Of a stretch of 64,000 nucleotides of DNA, positions 8,585 through 17,393 are shown piece by piece; position 1 is the stretch's first letter, and every line of letters begins with the position of its first letter. The position numbers and the translations under genes were made by a program. The notes beneath the pieces are model-generated. The model was given only the letters and a program-made list of their open reading frames with translations. It did no database searches and was not told the origin of the DNA. The stretch covers positions 1 to 64,000 of the forward strand of contig CAIOVE010000085.1 of the NCBI GenBank assembly GCA_903861645.1, given 5' to 3'. Origin of the DNA: an uncultured Hyphomicrobiales bacterium (GTDB lineage: Bacteria; Pseudomonadota; Alphaproteobacteria; Rhizobiales; Beijerinckiaceae).

Positions 8585-9571
8585 ATGCACAGACGTTCAT
8601 TCGTTGCGGGCGCCGCGAGCGCCGCCGTCCTGCCTTCCATCGCGCGGGCCGCCGAGCCGTTGAAAATATCCGCCTTCGCGGGCGCCTCCAATCTTCCCAT
8701 CTGGGCGGGCCAGGCCAAGGGATTCTTCGCCGCGCAGGGCGTCGAGCCCACGCTCGCGATCACGCCGAATTCGACCCAGCTCGCGCGCGATCTCGTCGCA
8801 GGCGATATCGATCTCGCGCTGACCTCCATCGACAATGTCGTCGCCTATGACGAGGGACAGGGCGAGGTGGACCTTGGCAAGCCGGCGAATTTCGTCGCGC
8901 TGTTCGGCATCGACAATGGCATGCTGCATCTGATGGTCGACAAATCGATCAACGATTTCGCCGGGCTCAGGGGCAAACTGCTGTCCGTCGACGCGATGAC
9001 GACCGGCTACGCCTTCGTGCTGCGCGAAATGCTGGCGCGCAACGGCGTCAAGGAAGGCGATGTGCAATGGGCCAAGGTGGGCGGCGGCGCGCAACGGCTC
9101 GATGGATTGCTGAAGGGCGAGCAGGCGGCGACGCTGCTCAACACGCCGCTTGACCTCATCGCCGAGGCGCGCGGCTTCAAGCGCCTGCTGCGCGCGCGCG
9201 ACATGCTGGGCGCCTATCAAGGCATTTGCGGCGCGACGACCCGCGACATGCTCGCGCGCAAGGGCAAGGAAATCGGCGCCTTCGCGCGGGGCCTGCGCGC
9301 GTCCATCGCCTGGCTGGCGGACGCCAGTCACCGCGACGAGGCGGTCGCGTTGCTTGTCGAGCGCATGAAGGGCATGGAAAAGCCCGCCGCCGAGCGCGCC
9401 TATGATCGCTTGCTCGACCCCGTCGATGGCATGTATCGCGATCTCAAGATCGACATGAATGGCCTCAAGACGGTGCTTGAATTGCGCTCGCGCTACGCCG
9501 TTCCGCCCCGCCCGCTCACGGATGCCGGCAAATACGTCGATGCCGGCTTTCTCGACGCGGCCTTCAAATAG
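8585..9571 (+). CDS. Tat-exported ABC-type substrate-binding protein (NMT1/SsuA-like)
   Basis: The protein has 328 residues. The leader MHRRSFVAGAASAAVLP contains a twin-arginine motif (RRSFV) and ends at an ARA/AEP cleavage site. The mature part has the SsuA/THI5 pattern (LPIWAGQAKGFFAAQGVE, TLAITPNSTQLARDLVAGDIDLALTS) used for sulfonates, nitrate, pyrimidines or aromatic acids. No permease or ATPase lies nearby. The next gene is a second, cytoplasmic member of the same fold, 15 bases away, which suggests a joint operon. Confidence 0.82.
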   Translation: MHRRSFVAGAASAAVLPSIARAAEPLKISAFAGASNLPIWAGQAKGFFAAQGVEPTLAITPNSTQLARDLVAGDIDLALTSIDNVVAYDEGQGEVDLGKPANFVALFGIDNGMLHLMVDKSINDFAGLRGKLLSVDAMTTGYAFVLREMLARNGVKEGDVQWAKVGGGAQRLDGLLKGEQAATLLNTPLDLIAEARGFKRLLRARDMLGAYQGICGATTRDMLARKGKEIGAFARGLRASIAWLADASHRDEAVALLVERMKGMEKPAAERAYDRLLDPVDGMYRDLKIDMNGLKTVLELRSRYAVPPRPLTDAGKYVDAGFLDAAFK

Positions 9572-9586
9572 AAACGGAACCTGACC

Positions 9587-10588
9587 ATGACCTCGGGACG
9601 AATGGACCTCAGCATCGCGCTCTCGGACAACGCGCGCACGCGACCCATCATCGACGGAGAAATCCTCGTCGAAGGCGCTAACCTGCACACGACCGTCGTG
9701 CATCCCTCCGAAATGTTCTGGCGGCAGTTGAAATACGCCGACTTCGACGTCTCGGAAATGTCGATGTCGTCGCTGCTCATCGCCGCGTCGCGCGGAGACT
9801 ATCGCTGGGTCGCCATCCCCGTTTACACGCAGCGCATGTTCTTTCACACGCGCATCCTCGTGCGCGCGGATCGCGGCATCAACGCGCCGGCCGACCTCAA
9901 GGGCAAGCGCGTCGGCGTGCCGGAATACCAGCAGACGTCCGCCATCTGGTCGCGCGGCATTCTGCAAAACGAATTCGGCGTCAATCAGCGCGATATCGAA
10001 TGGTTCATGGAGCGCACGCCCGACATGAGCCACGGCGGCTCGACCGGCTTCACCCCGCCCGAAGGCGTTCGGCTGAATCGCATTCCGCCGACGACCAACA
10101 TCGGCGAGATGATGGCGAAGGGCGAGCTCGACGCGACGCTGCTCTATCTTACGAACACCAATCTGGTCGACCGCAGCGTGATCGATCTTGAAAACCATCC
10201 CATGGTCCGTCGCATGTTCTCCGACGGCGGCGCGGAGGGGCGACGCTATTACGCCAAGACGGGCATCTACCCGATCAACCACACGATGGTGATCCGGCGC
10301 GAGTTGCACGAAAAACACCCGTGGATCGCGCTGAACATCTATTCGGCCTTCCTCAACGCGAAGGAACACACGCTGAAGAAGGCGAAAAAGGCCCTGCAGC
10401 CGTGGCTCGAGGTCGGCGCGCTTGGCCCCGAGGCGGCGAAGGGCTTTTCCGCCGATCCGCTCGCCTATGGCGTGAAGGCCGCGCGGCCCGTGCTCGAAAT
10501 GATTTCGCAATTCGTCCACGAACAGGGCCTGACCGAGCGCCGCGTGGCGATCGACGAGGTCTTCGCCAAGAGCACGCTCGACGTCTGA
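9587..10588 (+). CDS. 4,5-dihydroxyphthalate decarboxylase-like protein (PBP fold)
   Basis: The protein has 333 residues and no signal peptide. MDLSIALSDNARTRPIIDG at the start and the YTQRMFFHTRILVRAD region resemble 4,5-dihydroxyphthalate decarboxylase (Pht5), an enzyme built on the type-2 periplasmic-binding-protein fold. By family knowledge such proteins can decarboxylate dihydroxylated phthalates; many homologues are uncharacterised. The neighbouring intradiol dioxygenase fits a decarboxylate-then-cleave route. An alternative start is the ATG at 9602. The cytoplasmic location argues for an enzyme rather than a transport receptor. Confidence 0.75.
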   Translation: MTSGRMDLSIALSDNARTRPIIDGEILVEGANLHTTVVHPSEMFWRQLKYADFDVSEMSMSSLLIAASRGDYRWVAIPVYTQRMFFHTRILVRADRGINAPADLKGKRVGVPEYQQTSAIWSRGILQNEFGVNQRDIEWFMERTPDMSHGGSTGFTPPEGVRLNRIPPTTNIGEMMAKGELDATLLYLTNTNLVDRSVIDLENHPMVRRMFSDGGAEGRRYYAKTGIYPINHTMVIRRELHEKHPWIALNIYSAFLNAKEHTLKKAKKALQPWLEVGALGPEAAKGFSADPLAYGVKAARPVLEMISQFVHEQGLTERRVAIDEVFAKSTLDV

Positions 10589-10632
10589 AGAACGCGCGCG
10601 CCCGCAGGGCGACACCGGCGGGCGCGGTCGCG

Positions 10633-11643
10633 TTATTTGTAAAGCTCGTTCGCGAGCTTTGGCAGCTTGTCCTCGGGATCGAGATTGCGCGTTCCCAGAA
10701 GTTTTGGCGACAGGGCGCGAATCTCGGCCGGGATTTTGTCATCGACGCCGTCGGTGACCGGGCCGATCCCCTCGGTCGCGTAGATGGACTGACCTTCCTT
10801 CGACAACATGAAGTCCATCAGCAGACGCCCCGCGTTGGGATGGGGCGAATTGCGGATCAACGACGCGCTGTAGGGCGTGAACGTCAGCCCCTCGGCCAGC
10901 GCCACGGCCTTCAGCGGCAAGCCCTTTAGCGAGGGGAAATTGTTCAGCAGAAACGGCAGGTAGATCGCGAATTCGCCGCGCGCGACGCGACGCTCCGCCT
11001 CGCGCTGGTCGCGCGTGAAGGTGATGGCCTGCGTCGCGAGCTTTTCGTGCCAGGCGCGCCCGAACTTATCGAGTGTCACGGCGAAGAAACTCTGCCCGCC
11101 GCCGGCGGCGCGGAATTCATCGGCGAGGATGCGCCCCTTCCATTTGGGGTCGAGCAGGTCGGCGTAGGTCGCGGGCGGGGGAGAGGCCTGCGCGCTGTTC
11201 ACCAGCAGGCCGTAGCGCAGATTGAAGATCGGCAGGTTGACCTCGCGATCCTCCCAGAAGGGCAGAATGTCCTTCGAGATCGCGGCCAGGTTCGGCAAGG
11301 CGCCAAATTTCTCGATGGTGGAATCGCCCATGGAAATCTCGCGCGTCTGCGTGCCGGATGTGTTCATCACGTCGGCGAGCACGCGACGCGAGGCGCTTTC
11401 CACGCGGATGCGCTCGCGCAATTCGGTGGCGCGGACCTCCAGGATATCCACGCGCACGCCGTATTTCGCCGTGAAGGCGTTGGCTATGTTCTTGGTCGTG
11501 CCGCTGCCGACAAGGCCCGTGTAAAGCGTCACCGAGCCTTCGGTTTTGGCGGCGGCCACCACCTTGTCCCAATCGCCCGACTGCGCGGCGGCCGGCATGA
11601 CGGCGGCGATCAGCGCGGCGAAGGCCCATGTCCATTTATGCAT
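10633..11643 (-). CDS. extracellular solute-binding protein (Fe3+/thiamine-type ABC receptor)
   Basis: The protein has 336 residues. A Sec signal peptide (MHKWTWAFAALIAAVMPAAAQ) precedes the mature domain WDKVVAAAKTEGSVTLYTGL, typical of the family-1 iron/thiamine/putrescine-type receptors. In aromatic-degrading bacteria this group also includes uncharacterised organic-acid receptors. It follows the TfdA-like dioxygenase gene on the same strand with 24 bases between, so the two are probably co-transcribed. There is no cognate permease in the window. Confidence 0.82.
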   Translation of the reverse strand: MHKWTWAFAALIAAVMPAAAQSGDWDKVVAAAKTEGSVTLYTGLVGSGTTKNIANAFTAKYGVRVDILEVRATELRERIRVESASRRVLADVMNTSGTQTREISMGDSTIEKFGALPNLAAISKDILPFWEDREVNLPIFNLRYGLLVNSAQASPPPATYADLLDPKWKGRILADEFRAAGGGQSFFAVTLDKFGRAWHEKLATQAITFTRDQREAERRVARGEFAIYLPFLLNNFPSLKGLPLKAVALAEGLTFTPYSASLIRNSPHPNAGRLLMDFMLSKEGQSIYATEGIGPVTDGVDDKIPAEIRALSPKLLGTRNLDPEDKLPKLANELYK

Positions 11644-11667
11644 CGCGACGTCTCCTCTTGGCCACGA

Positions 11668-12564
11668 TCAGGCGTAGCCGGCGTTCTGCCCCTCGATGAC
11701 ACGCTCGCGGCATGTCGTGCGCCGCATGTCGCGGCGATATTTCGTGTCCTCGAATTCCGTGCCGCGGTGCAAGGTCGTCAAATTGTCCCACATGACGAGA
11801 TCGCCCCGCCGCCATTGATGGCGATAGACGAAGCGCGGCTGGGTCGCGAATTTCGTCAGTTCGGCGAGCAAGCCGCGACCGAGTTCGATGGGCCAGCCGA
11901 CGATGCGCGACGCATGGGACGCCAGATAAAGCGACTTGCGGCTGGTTCCCTCGCGGACATGCGAGAGCGGATGGCGAACCGGCGGCCGCGACTCCAGCTC
12001 CTCGGCGGTCGGTTCGGGAAATCCCGCGAGTTGGCGCGAATGCCAGATGGAATGTTCGGCGACGAGACCATCGACGAGGGTTTTCATCGCGTCCGGCAAG
12101 GCTTCGTAGCCGGCGCGCGCGTCGGCGAATTCGGTGTCGCCGCCCATGGGCGGCACCTCGTGACCAACGAGCATCGAATAGGTCGCGCGGTTTTCCATGA
12201 AGGACATGTCCGCGTGCCATAGGCGGTCGCCCTTGCGGAACAACATGCGACGATGATCTGCGGGAAAGATATTGCCGTCGGGGTCGAGATTGCCGACGTC
12301 GACAAGTTCCAGATAGCGCACGCGGCGCCGGTCGAAGCCGGTGACCTTGATGATCTGGCCAAGCTCGATGGGCCCCAGCATTTTCGAGAAGGCGATATGT
12401 TCCTCGTCGGTCGGCGCCCGTTCGCCGCGAAACACCAGCACGCCATAACGATCGATCGCGGCGCGAATTTCGGCGATGGGCGCGCGCTCCGGCGGCGTGG
12501 CGAAATCGTAGTTGGCGACGATCGCGCCGAACTCGTTCTGGATGGGTTTGATATCGAGCGTCAT
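11668..12564 (-). CDS. TauD/TfdA family Fe(II)/2-oxoglutarate dioxygenase
   Basis: The protein has 298 residues. The facial triad is visible as His117-x-Asp119 (LWHADMSF) and His266 (TTLHRGTEF), with a 2-oxoglutarate-binding Arg in the YRRDMRR stretch near 277. The family hydroxylates alpha to a heteroatom: taurine, 2,4-D and other ether or sulfonate substrates. The sequence looks closer to TfdA-like herbicide/aryl-ether dioxygenases than to TauD, but that is an impression only. It overlaps the upstream binding-protein gene by four bases. Confidence 0.88.
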   Translation of the reverse strand: MTLDIKPIQNEFGAIVANYDFATPPERAPIAEIRAAIDRYGVLVFRGERAPTDEEHIAFSKMLGPIELGQIIKVTGFDRRRVRYLELVDVGNLDPDGNIFPADHRRMLFRKGDRLWHADMSFMENRATYSMLVGHEVPPMGGDTEFADARAGYEALPDAMKTLVDGLVAEHSIWHSRQLAGFPEPTAEELESRPPVRHPLSHVREGTSRKSLYLASHASRIVGWPIELGRGLLAELTKFATQPRFVYRHQWRRGDLVMWDNLTTLHRGTEFEDTKYRRDMRRTTCRERVIEGQNAGYA

Positions 12565-13280
12565 GGCGCCGCGAACCCCGCCCGCGCGAAGGCGCCCGCG
12601 CCGTCGCCTTTTGAAATAAATTGAATGAACGCCGCCGCGATCGCGGGATCGCGCGGCGCCACGCCGGGCGCGACGCCATAGGTCGTCACAAGTTGAATGT
12701 CGGCGGGCAGCCAGGCGCCGATTTCGACGCCCTCGACGGCGGCGATTTCGGTGCCTTGCGTCAGGCCAAAGGCGGCGCGACCCGCGGCCACCTCCGCCAT
12801 GACCTTGTAGCCGCCGACGCGCAGGATCGACTTGTCCTTCACCGCGTCGAGCAGGCCCAGCCTCACCAGCACATCATGCAGATGATTGCCCGCCGTGCCG
12901 CCGCCGGCGGGATCGCCGCGCGCGAAGGCCGGCGCGTCGAGCAGCACGCGCTTGAACTTCTCGACCGTCGAGATGTCGGGCGGCGTCTCGCCCTTGCGCA
13001 CGCCCAGCGCGATGCGCGAGACGCCGATCGCCACGGGCGTTCCGATGAGGCCATGCGCGGCAAGTTCGCGCAGAGGCTCCAGCGCGGACGCGAAAATATC
13101 GCTTTTTTCCCCAGCCGAGACGCGCTTGTGGATGCCGCCCGAGGTATCGAAGCGCAGCGTGGAGCCATGGCCCGTCGCGCGATGGAACAGGTTGGCGCAG
13201 TCGGTGAGCGCCTCGCGCACGGCGCTCGCGCTCAACATGGACAGATCGGCGCCCGAGCCAAATACGATTTCGTCCGACAT
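12561..13280 (-). CDS. ModA-like substrate-binding-fold protein lacking a signal peptide
   Basis: The protein has 239 residues. MSDEIVFGSGADLSMLSASAVREAL opens directly with the mature-type fold, and GDPAGGGTAGNHLHDVLVRLGL matches molybdate-binding ModA homologues. No leader is present: the ATG at 13280 has a strong upstream GGGAGGA, and an extension to 13343 adds only charged residues. It may therefore be cytoplasmic. Coupling by ATGA to the TfdA-like dioxygenase points to a shared pathway. It could be a regulator-like or enzymatic PBP-fold protein, or a receptor with a lost leader. Confidence 0.72.
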   Translation of the reverse strand: MSDEIVFGSGADLSMLSASAVREALTDCANLFHRATGHGSTLRFDTSGGIHKRVSAGEKSDIFASALEPLRELAAHGLIGTPVAIGVSRIALGVRKGETPPDISTVEKFKRVLLDAPAFARGDPAGGGTAGNHLHDVLVRLGLLDAVKDKSILRVGGYKVMAEVAAGRAAFGLTQGTEIAAVEGVEIGAWLPADIQLVTTYGVAPGVAPRDPAIAAAFIQFISKGDGAGAFARAGFAAP

Positions 13281-13452
13281 GAAGTCCTCCCGCCCGGCCA
13301 CGCCGGCTTTTTCAATCGATACCACGCGTTCGCGCCGTCGCAAGGCGACTTCGCGCGCGCCCTGACCGCGTCACCATTTGTTCACGAATTATCGCTAGAA
13401 AAGATTGTCCGCCAGAGCGTGTGTTGTGTACCTCCGCTCGCATGGATGGAAT

Positions 13453-13484
13453 CGCCGGGCCGGATGTACGCCCGGCGTTTTCGT
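13453..13484 (+). terminator. strong hairpin with T-rich tail in an intergenic region
   Basis: CGCCGGGC pairs with GCCCGGCG around a nine-base loop and is followed by TTTTCGTTT. No gene ends immediately upstream on this strand, so it either ends an unrecognised transcript from about 13400 or attenuates transcription towards the cytochrome gene at 13554. Confidence 0.7.
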
Positions 13485-13553
13485 TTCTGGCCCCCTCTGC
13501 TTTCCAGATTTCCCCGCTTCGCCTAGACTGGCGGCAAATCCCGGGAGGAAAGC

Positions 13554-13904
13554 GTGCGGACCCTCATCATTTTGTCGTTCATCGTCGGCGTGCTGGCGCC
13601 CGGCGTCGCCGGCGCCCAGCAAGCGGGCGCGCCCGCCCTCGACGAGCAGCAGACGCAGGGGCGGCGCTTGCTCAACCAGCATTGCGCCATCTGCCATCTC
13701 AAGCCGCAACTGGGCGCGGCGACTTTTGGGCCCGCGCTGAGCAAGGAGACCCTTGGCGGCCAGGAGGCCGTGCTGCGCGAGGTCATCGGCAACGGCCTGC
13801 CGCGGATGCCCGGCTTCAAACACGAGTTCAAGGCCGAGCAGATCGGCGCGATCATCGCCTATCTCAAGACCGTGCCCGCGCCCGTGGCGCCGGCGAAGCC
13901 ATGA
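13554..13904 (+). CDS. small secreted c-type cytochrome
   Basis: The protein has 116 residues, with a signal peptide ending near AGAQQAG. The heme c attachment site CAICH is at 44-48 and the likely axial Met85 is in the RMPGF motif. It is a class I, monoheme periplasmic electron carrier. The GTG start has a good GGGAGGAAA ribosome site. It overlaps or abuts the following heme/propeller protein gene and is likely its electron-transfer partner. Confidence 0.87.
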   Translation: MRTLIILSFIVGVLAPGVAGAQQAGAPALDEQQTQGRRLLNQHCAICHLKPQLGAATFGPALSKETLGGQEAVLREVIGNGLPRMPGFKHEFKAEQIGAIIAYLKTVPAPVAPAKP

Positions 13905-13918
13905 TTGGGGAGGAACGC

Positions 13919-15760
13919 ATGCGCTCGATGAAGCACGTCGCCACGGTCGGCCTCGCCGCCCTGACGCTCGCCGCCGGCCTCGCCACGGCGCGGGCCGACG
14001 CCATCCTGACCGGCGTCATCAAGGACGCCGCCGGCGCGCCGCTCGGCGGCGTCACGGTTTCCGCCAAGGCGCGTGGCGCGACGATCACCACCACGGTCTA
14101 TACGGATGAGTCTGGCGCCTATTATTTTCCGTCGCTGCCCGGCGGCGCCTATGACGTATGGACCAACGCGCTCGGCTTCGAGCAGGCGCGCGGCGCCGCC
14201 GAGGTGCAAGCCGCCACGGCGCGTCGCGATTTCGCGCTGACCGCGATTACCGACAAGGAAGCCCTGTGGAAGCAGTTGCCTGGCGACGCTATGCTCGCGG
14301 CGCTGCCGGAGGCGACGGACGCCGACGCCAACATCAAGCGCATATTCCACAATAACTGCACGGGCTGCCACACGGCGAACTATCTGTTGCAGAACCGCTT
14401 CGACGAGGCGGGCTGGTCGGCGATCATCGACCTGATGAAGAAATTGCCCGGCACGGGCGTCTATTCGGAAAATCTGAAAACCAATGCGCTGATCGAATAT
14501 AACCAGAAGGAACTCGCCGCCTATCTGGCGCGCGTGCGCGGCCCCGGCGAAAGCGAGGCGAAGCCGCGCGAACGCGCGCGACCCAGCGGCGAGGCGGCGC
14601 GCGCGGTGTTTCGCGAATACGACCTGCCACAAAACCCCGACGCGGGCATCGGTCTCGCCGCGATCACCAATAACGGATCGAACTGGTCGGATGGCGCTCC
14701 GTCCAAGCAGGGCGGGCTTGTTCATGACGCGTGGCTCGATCTCGACGGCGATCTCTGGTTCACCTGCAACAATCCGAACCGGCTCGTCTCGATCGGCCAT
14801 GTGAACGGCAAGACCGGCGAGGTGAAATTCCTGAAAGTCACCGCGCAGAATGGCTTGGCGGCCAACTCGCACGGCCTGTCGCGCGACAAGAATGGCGTGT
14901 TCTGGTTCGACATCAATCCAGGTCGTCGCAGCCTTGGTCGCCTTGATCCCAAGACAGGCGAAATCAAGATTTTCGCGACGCCGGCGAGCATGTCGCCGCT
15001 CGGTGGCGCGGTGACGGTCGACGTCGACGGCAAGGGCAAGATATGGGCGTCGGCGCCCGACGGCGCGTTGCGCTTCGACCCGGAGACGGAGAAGTTCACC
15101 GAGTTCAAATCGCCGAACTACAAAACGCCCGGCGGCGACGGCATGACCTATGGCGCGGCGGGCGACCGCGACGGCAACGGCTGGTGGGCGCAAATGCCCA
15201 TCGACGTCATCGGCAAGGCCGACATGGCCACCATGAAGGCGAGCGAGGTGCCCCTGCCGGAAGTCGCCGGCGTGCGCGCGCGCCAGACGCCCGAGGCGAT
15301 GAAGGTTTACGCTGCCTACGATCAATTGAGCTTCAATCATCCGCTGCCGTGGCAGGAAGGTCCGCGCCGCATGGGCGCCGACAAGAACGACGACGTGCTC
15401 TGGGTCGGCAATTCGTGGGGCGGCAGTCTCGCGCGCATCAACACGAAGACGAACGAGACGACGATCGTGCCAATGCCCGATCCGTTCAGTCAGCAGCCCT
15501 ACCACATCGCGGTCGACTCCCGGCACAATGCCTGGGGCAATATGTGGAGCGCGGACCAGATCTATCGCTACGATCCGGCCGCGGGAAAATGGACCATGTT
15601 CGATCTGCCGCGTCGCGGCACCGAGGTGCGCTACATCTCGCTCGACGAGACCGGCGGCCAGTTGAAGGTCGTCACGCCGCTCTATCGCACCAGCCAGATC
15701 TCGGTGATGACAATCCGCTCGGAAGCGGACATGGAGGCCGCGAAAAAAGCGGCCCAATAG
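13919..15760 (+). CDS. secreted multidomain protein: carboxypeptidase-regulatory-like domain, c-type heme motif, Vgb-like beta-propeller
   Basis: The protein has 613 residues. A signal peptide (to about 27) is followed by a beta-sandwich domain (about 28-108: TGVIKDAAGAPLGGVTV), a heme site CTGCH at 147-151, and from about 210 a repeat-rich domain with DLDGDLWFTCNNPNRL and SLGRLDPKTGEIKIF. The last resembles the streptogramin lyase (Vgb) propeller. Such proteins are usually labelled virginiamycin B lyase or carboxypeptidase-regulatory-like; an antibiotic-lyase role is unlikely with an attached heme. The start at 13919 follows GGGGAGG. A paralogue lies at 22043. Confidence 0.8.
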   Translation: MRSMKHVATVGLAALTLAAGLATARADAILTGVIKDAAGAPLGGVTVSAKARGATITTTVYTDESGAYYFPSLPGGAYDVWTNALGFEQARGAAEVQAATARRDFALTAITDKEALWKQLPGDAMLAALPEATDADANIKRIFHNNCTGCHTANYLLQNRFDEAGWSAIIDLMKKLPGTGVYSENLKTNALIEYNQKELAAYLARVRGPGESEAKPRERARPSGEAARAVFREYDLPQNPDAGIGLAAITNNGSNWSDGAPSKQGGLVHDAWLDLDGDLWFTCNNPNRLVSIGHVNGKTGEVKFLKVTAQNGLAANSHGLSRDKNGVFWFDINPGRRSLGRLDPKTGEIKIFATPASMSPLGGAVTVDVDGKGKIWASAPDGALRFDPETEKFTEFKSPNYKTPGGDGMTYGAAGDRDGNGWWAQMPIDVIGKADMATMKASEVPLPEVAGVRARQTPEAMKVYAAYDQLSFNHPLPWQEGPRRMGADKNDDVLWVGNSWGGSLARINTKTNETTIVPMPDPFSQQPYHIAVDSRHNAWGNMWSADQIYRYDPAAGKWTMFDLPRRGTEVRYISLDETGGQLKVVTPLYRTSQISVMTIRSEADMEAAKKAAQ

Positions 15761-15770
15761 GCCGCTTTTC
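15742..15770. terminator. bidirectional hairpin terminator
   Basis: GCGGCC and GGCCGC pair around CAATA, with AAAA before and TTTT after the stem. The stop codon of the propeller gene sits in the loop. The A and T tracts allow use in both directions between convergent genes. Confidence 0.8.
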
Positions 15771-15782
15771 GTTCGCGCGAAC

Positions 15783-15809
15783 AACGCTCCGGCCATCGGC
15801 CGGGGCGTT
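15783..15809 (-). terminator. hairpin following mmsA
   Basis: AACGCTCCGGCC pairs with GGCCGGGGCGTT (one wobble) around a three-base loop and begins at the mmsA stop codon. There is no long T-tract, so termination strength is uncertain. Confidence 0.5.
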
Positions 15810-17305
15810 TATTTCATGGTGGGAATGCTGAACTCGGCGCCTTCCTTGATGCCCGAGGGCCAGCGCGAGGTCACCGTCTTGGTGCGCGTATAGAAGCGGA
15901 TCGAATCGGGCCCGTGCTGGTTGAGATCGCCGAACACGGACCGCTTCCAGCCGCCAAACGTATAGTAGGCGATCGGCACGGGGATCGGCACGTTGACGCC
16001 GATCATGCCGACCTTGACGCGCGCGGCGAAATCGCGCGCCGCGTCGCCGTCGCGGGTGAAGATCGCGACGCCATTGCCGTATTCATGATCGTTGCAAAGC
16101 GCCAGCGCCTCCTCGTAGGTCTTGGCGCGCGCGACCGAGAGCACCGGTCCGAAAATTTCCTCCTTGTAGATGCGCATGTCCTTCGTCACGTGATCGAACA
16201 GACAGCCGCCAAGGTAGAAACCGTTTTCGTAGCCCTGCATCTTGAAGCCGCGACCATCGACGACGAGTTTCGCGCCCTCATTCACGCCGATGTCGACATA
16301 GCCGCGCACGCGATCCAGCGCCTGCTTCGTCACCAGCGGACCGAAATCCGCGCTTGAATCGGTGGAGGGGCCGATTTTCAATGCCTCGACCCGCGGGATC
16401 AGACGGCGGACGAGTTCGTCGGCGGTCTTTTCGCCCACGGGCACCGCGACCGAAATCGCCATGCAGCGCTCGCCCGCCGAGCCGTAGCCCGCGCCAATCA
16501 GCGCGTCGACCGTCTGGTCCATGTCGGCGTCGGGCATGACGACCATGTGGTTCTTGGCGCCGCCGAAGCACTGCACGCGCTTGCCGCTCGCCGTGCCGCG
16601 CGAATAGACATATTCGGCGATGGCCGTGGAGCCAACGAATCCGATGGCCTGAATGTCGGGGTCGTCGAGCAGCGCATCGACCGCTTCCTTGTCGCCGTTG
16701 ACGACATTGAGAATGCCCGGCGGCAGGCCCGCCTCGATCATCAACTCGGCGAACATCAGCGGCGCCGTCACGTCGCGCTCGCTCGGCTTGAGGATGAAGG
16801 CGTTGCCGCAGGCGATGGCCGGCCCGAATTTCCACATCGGGATCATCGCGGGGAAATTGAACGGCGTGATGCCAGCGACCACGCCGAGCGGCTGACGAAT
16901 GGAATAGATGTCGATGCCGGGACCGGCGCCCTCTGTGTATTCGCCCTTCATCAGGTGCGGCGCGCCAAGACAGAACTCGATGACCTCGACGCCGCGCTGG
17001 ATGTCGCCCTTCGCGTCGGGAATGGTCTTGCCATGCTCGCGCGCGATGACGTCGGCGAGCTTGTCGTTGTCGCGCGCGACGAGATCGAGAAACTTCATCA
17101 GCACGCGGGCGCGACGCTGCGGGTTGGTGGCGGCCCAGGCGGGTTGCGCGGCCAGCGCGTTTTCCACGACGGCGCGGACCTCCGCCTTCGACGCCAGCGG
17201 CACCTTGGTGATGACCTCGCCCGTCATCGGCTGATAGCCATCGGTGAAGCGCCCCGAGACGCCCTTGACGTGCTTGCCGCCGATGAAATGAGTGAGTTCG
17301 CGCAT
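15809..17305 (-). CDS. mmsA: CoA-acylating methylmalonate-semialdehyde dehydrogenase
   Basis: The protein has 498 residues of the aldehyde dehydrogenase superfamily. ITPFNFPAMIPMWKF and the catalytic Cys281 in GERCMAISVAVPVG are diagnostic for MmsA, which converts methylmalonate semialdehyde (valine, inositol and pyrimidine catabolism) to propionyl-CoA with NAD and CoA. The ATG at 17305 is preceded by GAGGAAA; an upstream extension to 17341 is not supported. It is monocistronic, convergent to the propeller protein gene. Confidence 0.94.
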   Translation of the reverse strand: MRELTHFIGGKHVKGVSGRFTDGYQPMTGEVITKVPLASKAEVRAVVENALAAQPAWAATNPQRRARVLMKFLDLVARDNDKLADVIAREHGKTIPDAKGDIQRGVEVIEFCLGAPHLMKGEYTEGAGPGIDIYSIRQPLGVVAGITPFNFPAMIPMWKFGPAIACGNAFILKPSERDVTAPLMFAELMIEAGLPPGILNVVNGDKEAVDALLDDPDIQAIGFVGSTAIAEYVYSRGTASGKRVQCFGGAKNHMVVMPDADMDQTVDALIGAGYGSAGERCMAISVAVPVGEKTADELVRRLIPRVEALKIGPSTDSSADFGPLVTKQALDRVRGYVDIGVNEGAKLVVDGRGFKMQGYENGFYLGGCLFDHVTKDMRIYKEEIFGPVLSVARAKTYEEALALCNDHEYGNGVAIFTRDGDAARDFAARVKVGMIGVNVPIPVPIAYYTFGGWKRSVFGDLNQHGPDSIRFYTRTKTVTSRWPSGIKEGAEFSIPTMK

Positions 17306-17393
17306 GGGGTTTCCTCGTGGTTGACCGGTTGGCGACAGCATACAGCCGGGCGCGCGCGTTGACAGCCCGTCTATGGTCGCAAGGCCGCGTCGG

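Noticed and set aside
8597-10615. 672-codon frame on the minus strand
   Set aside because: It lies opposite the two well-supported binding-protein-fold genes; its sequence is rich in His, Arg and Asp with no recognisable domain. GC-rich codon use opens such long antisense frames.
13859-15796. 645-codon frame on the minus strand
   Set aside because: It mirrors the heme/propeller gene, has no start site or domain, and is the antisense of a gene with a signal peptide and clear motifs.
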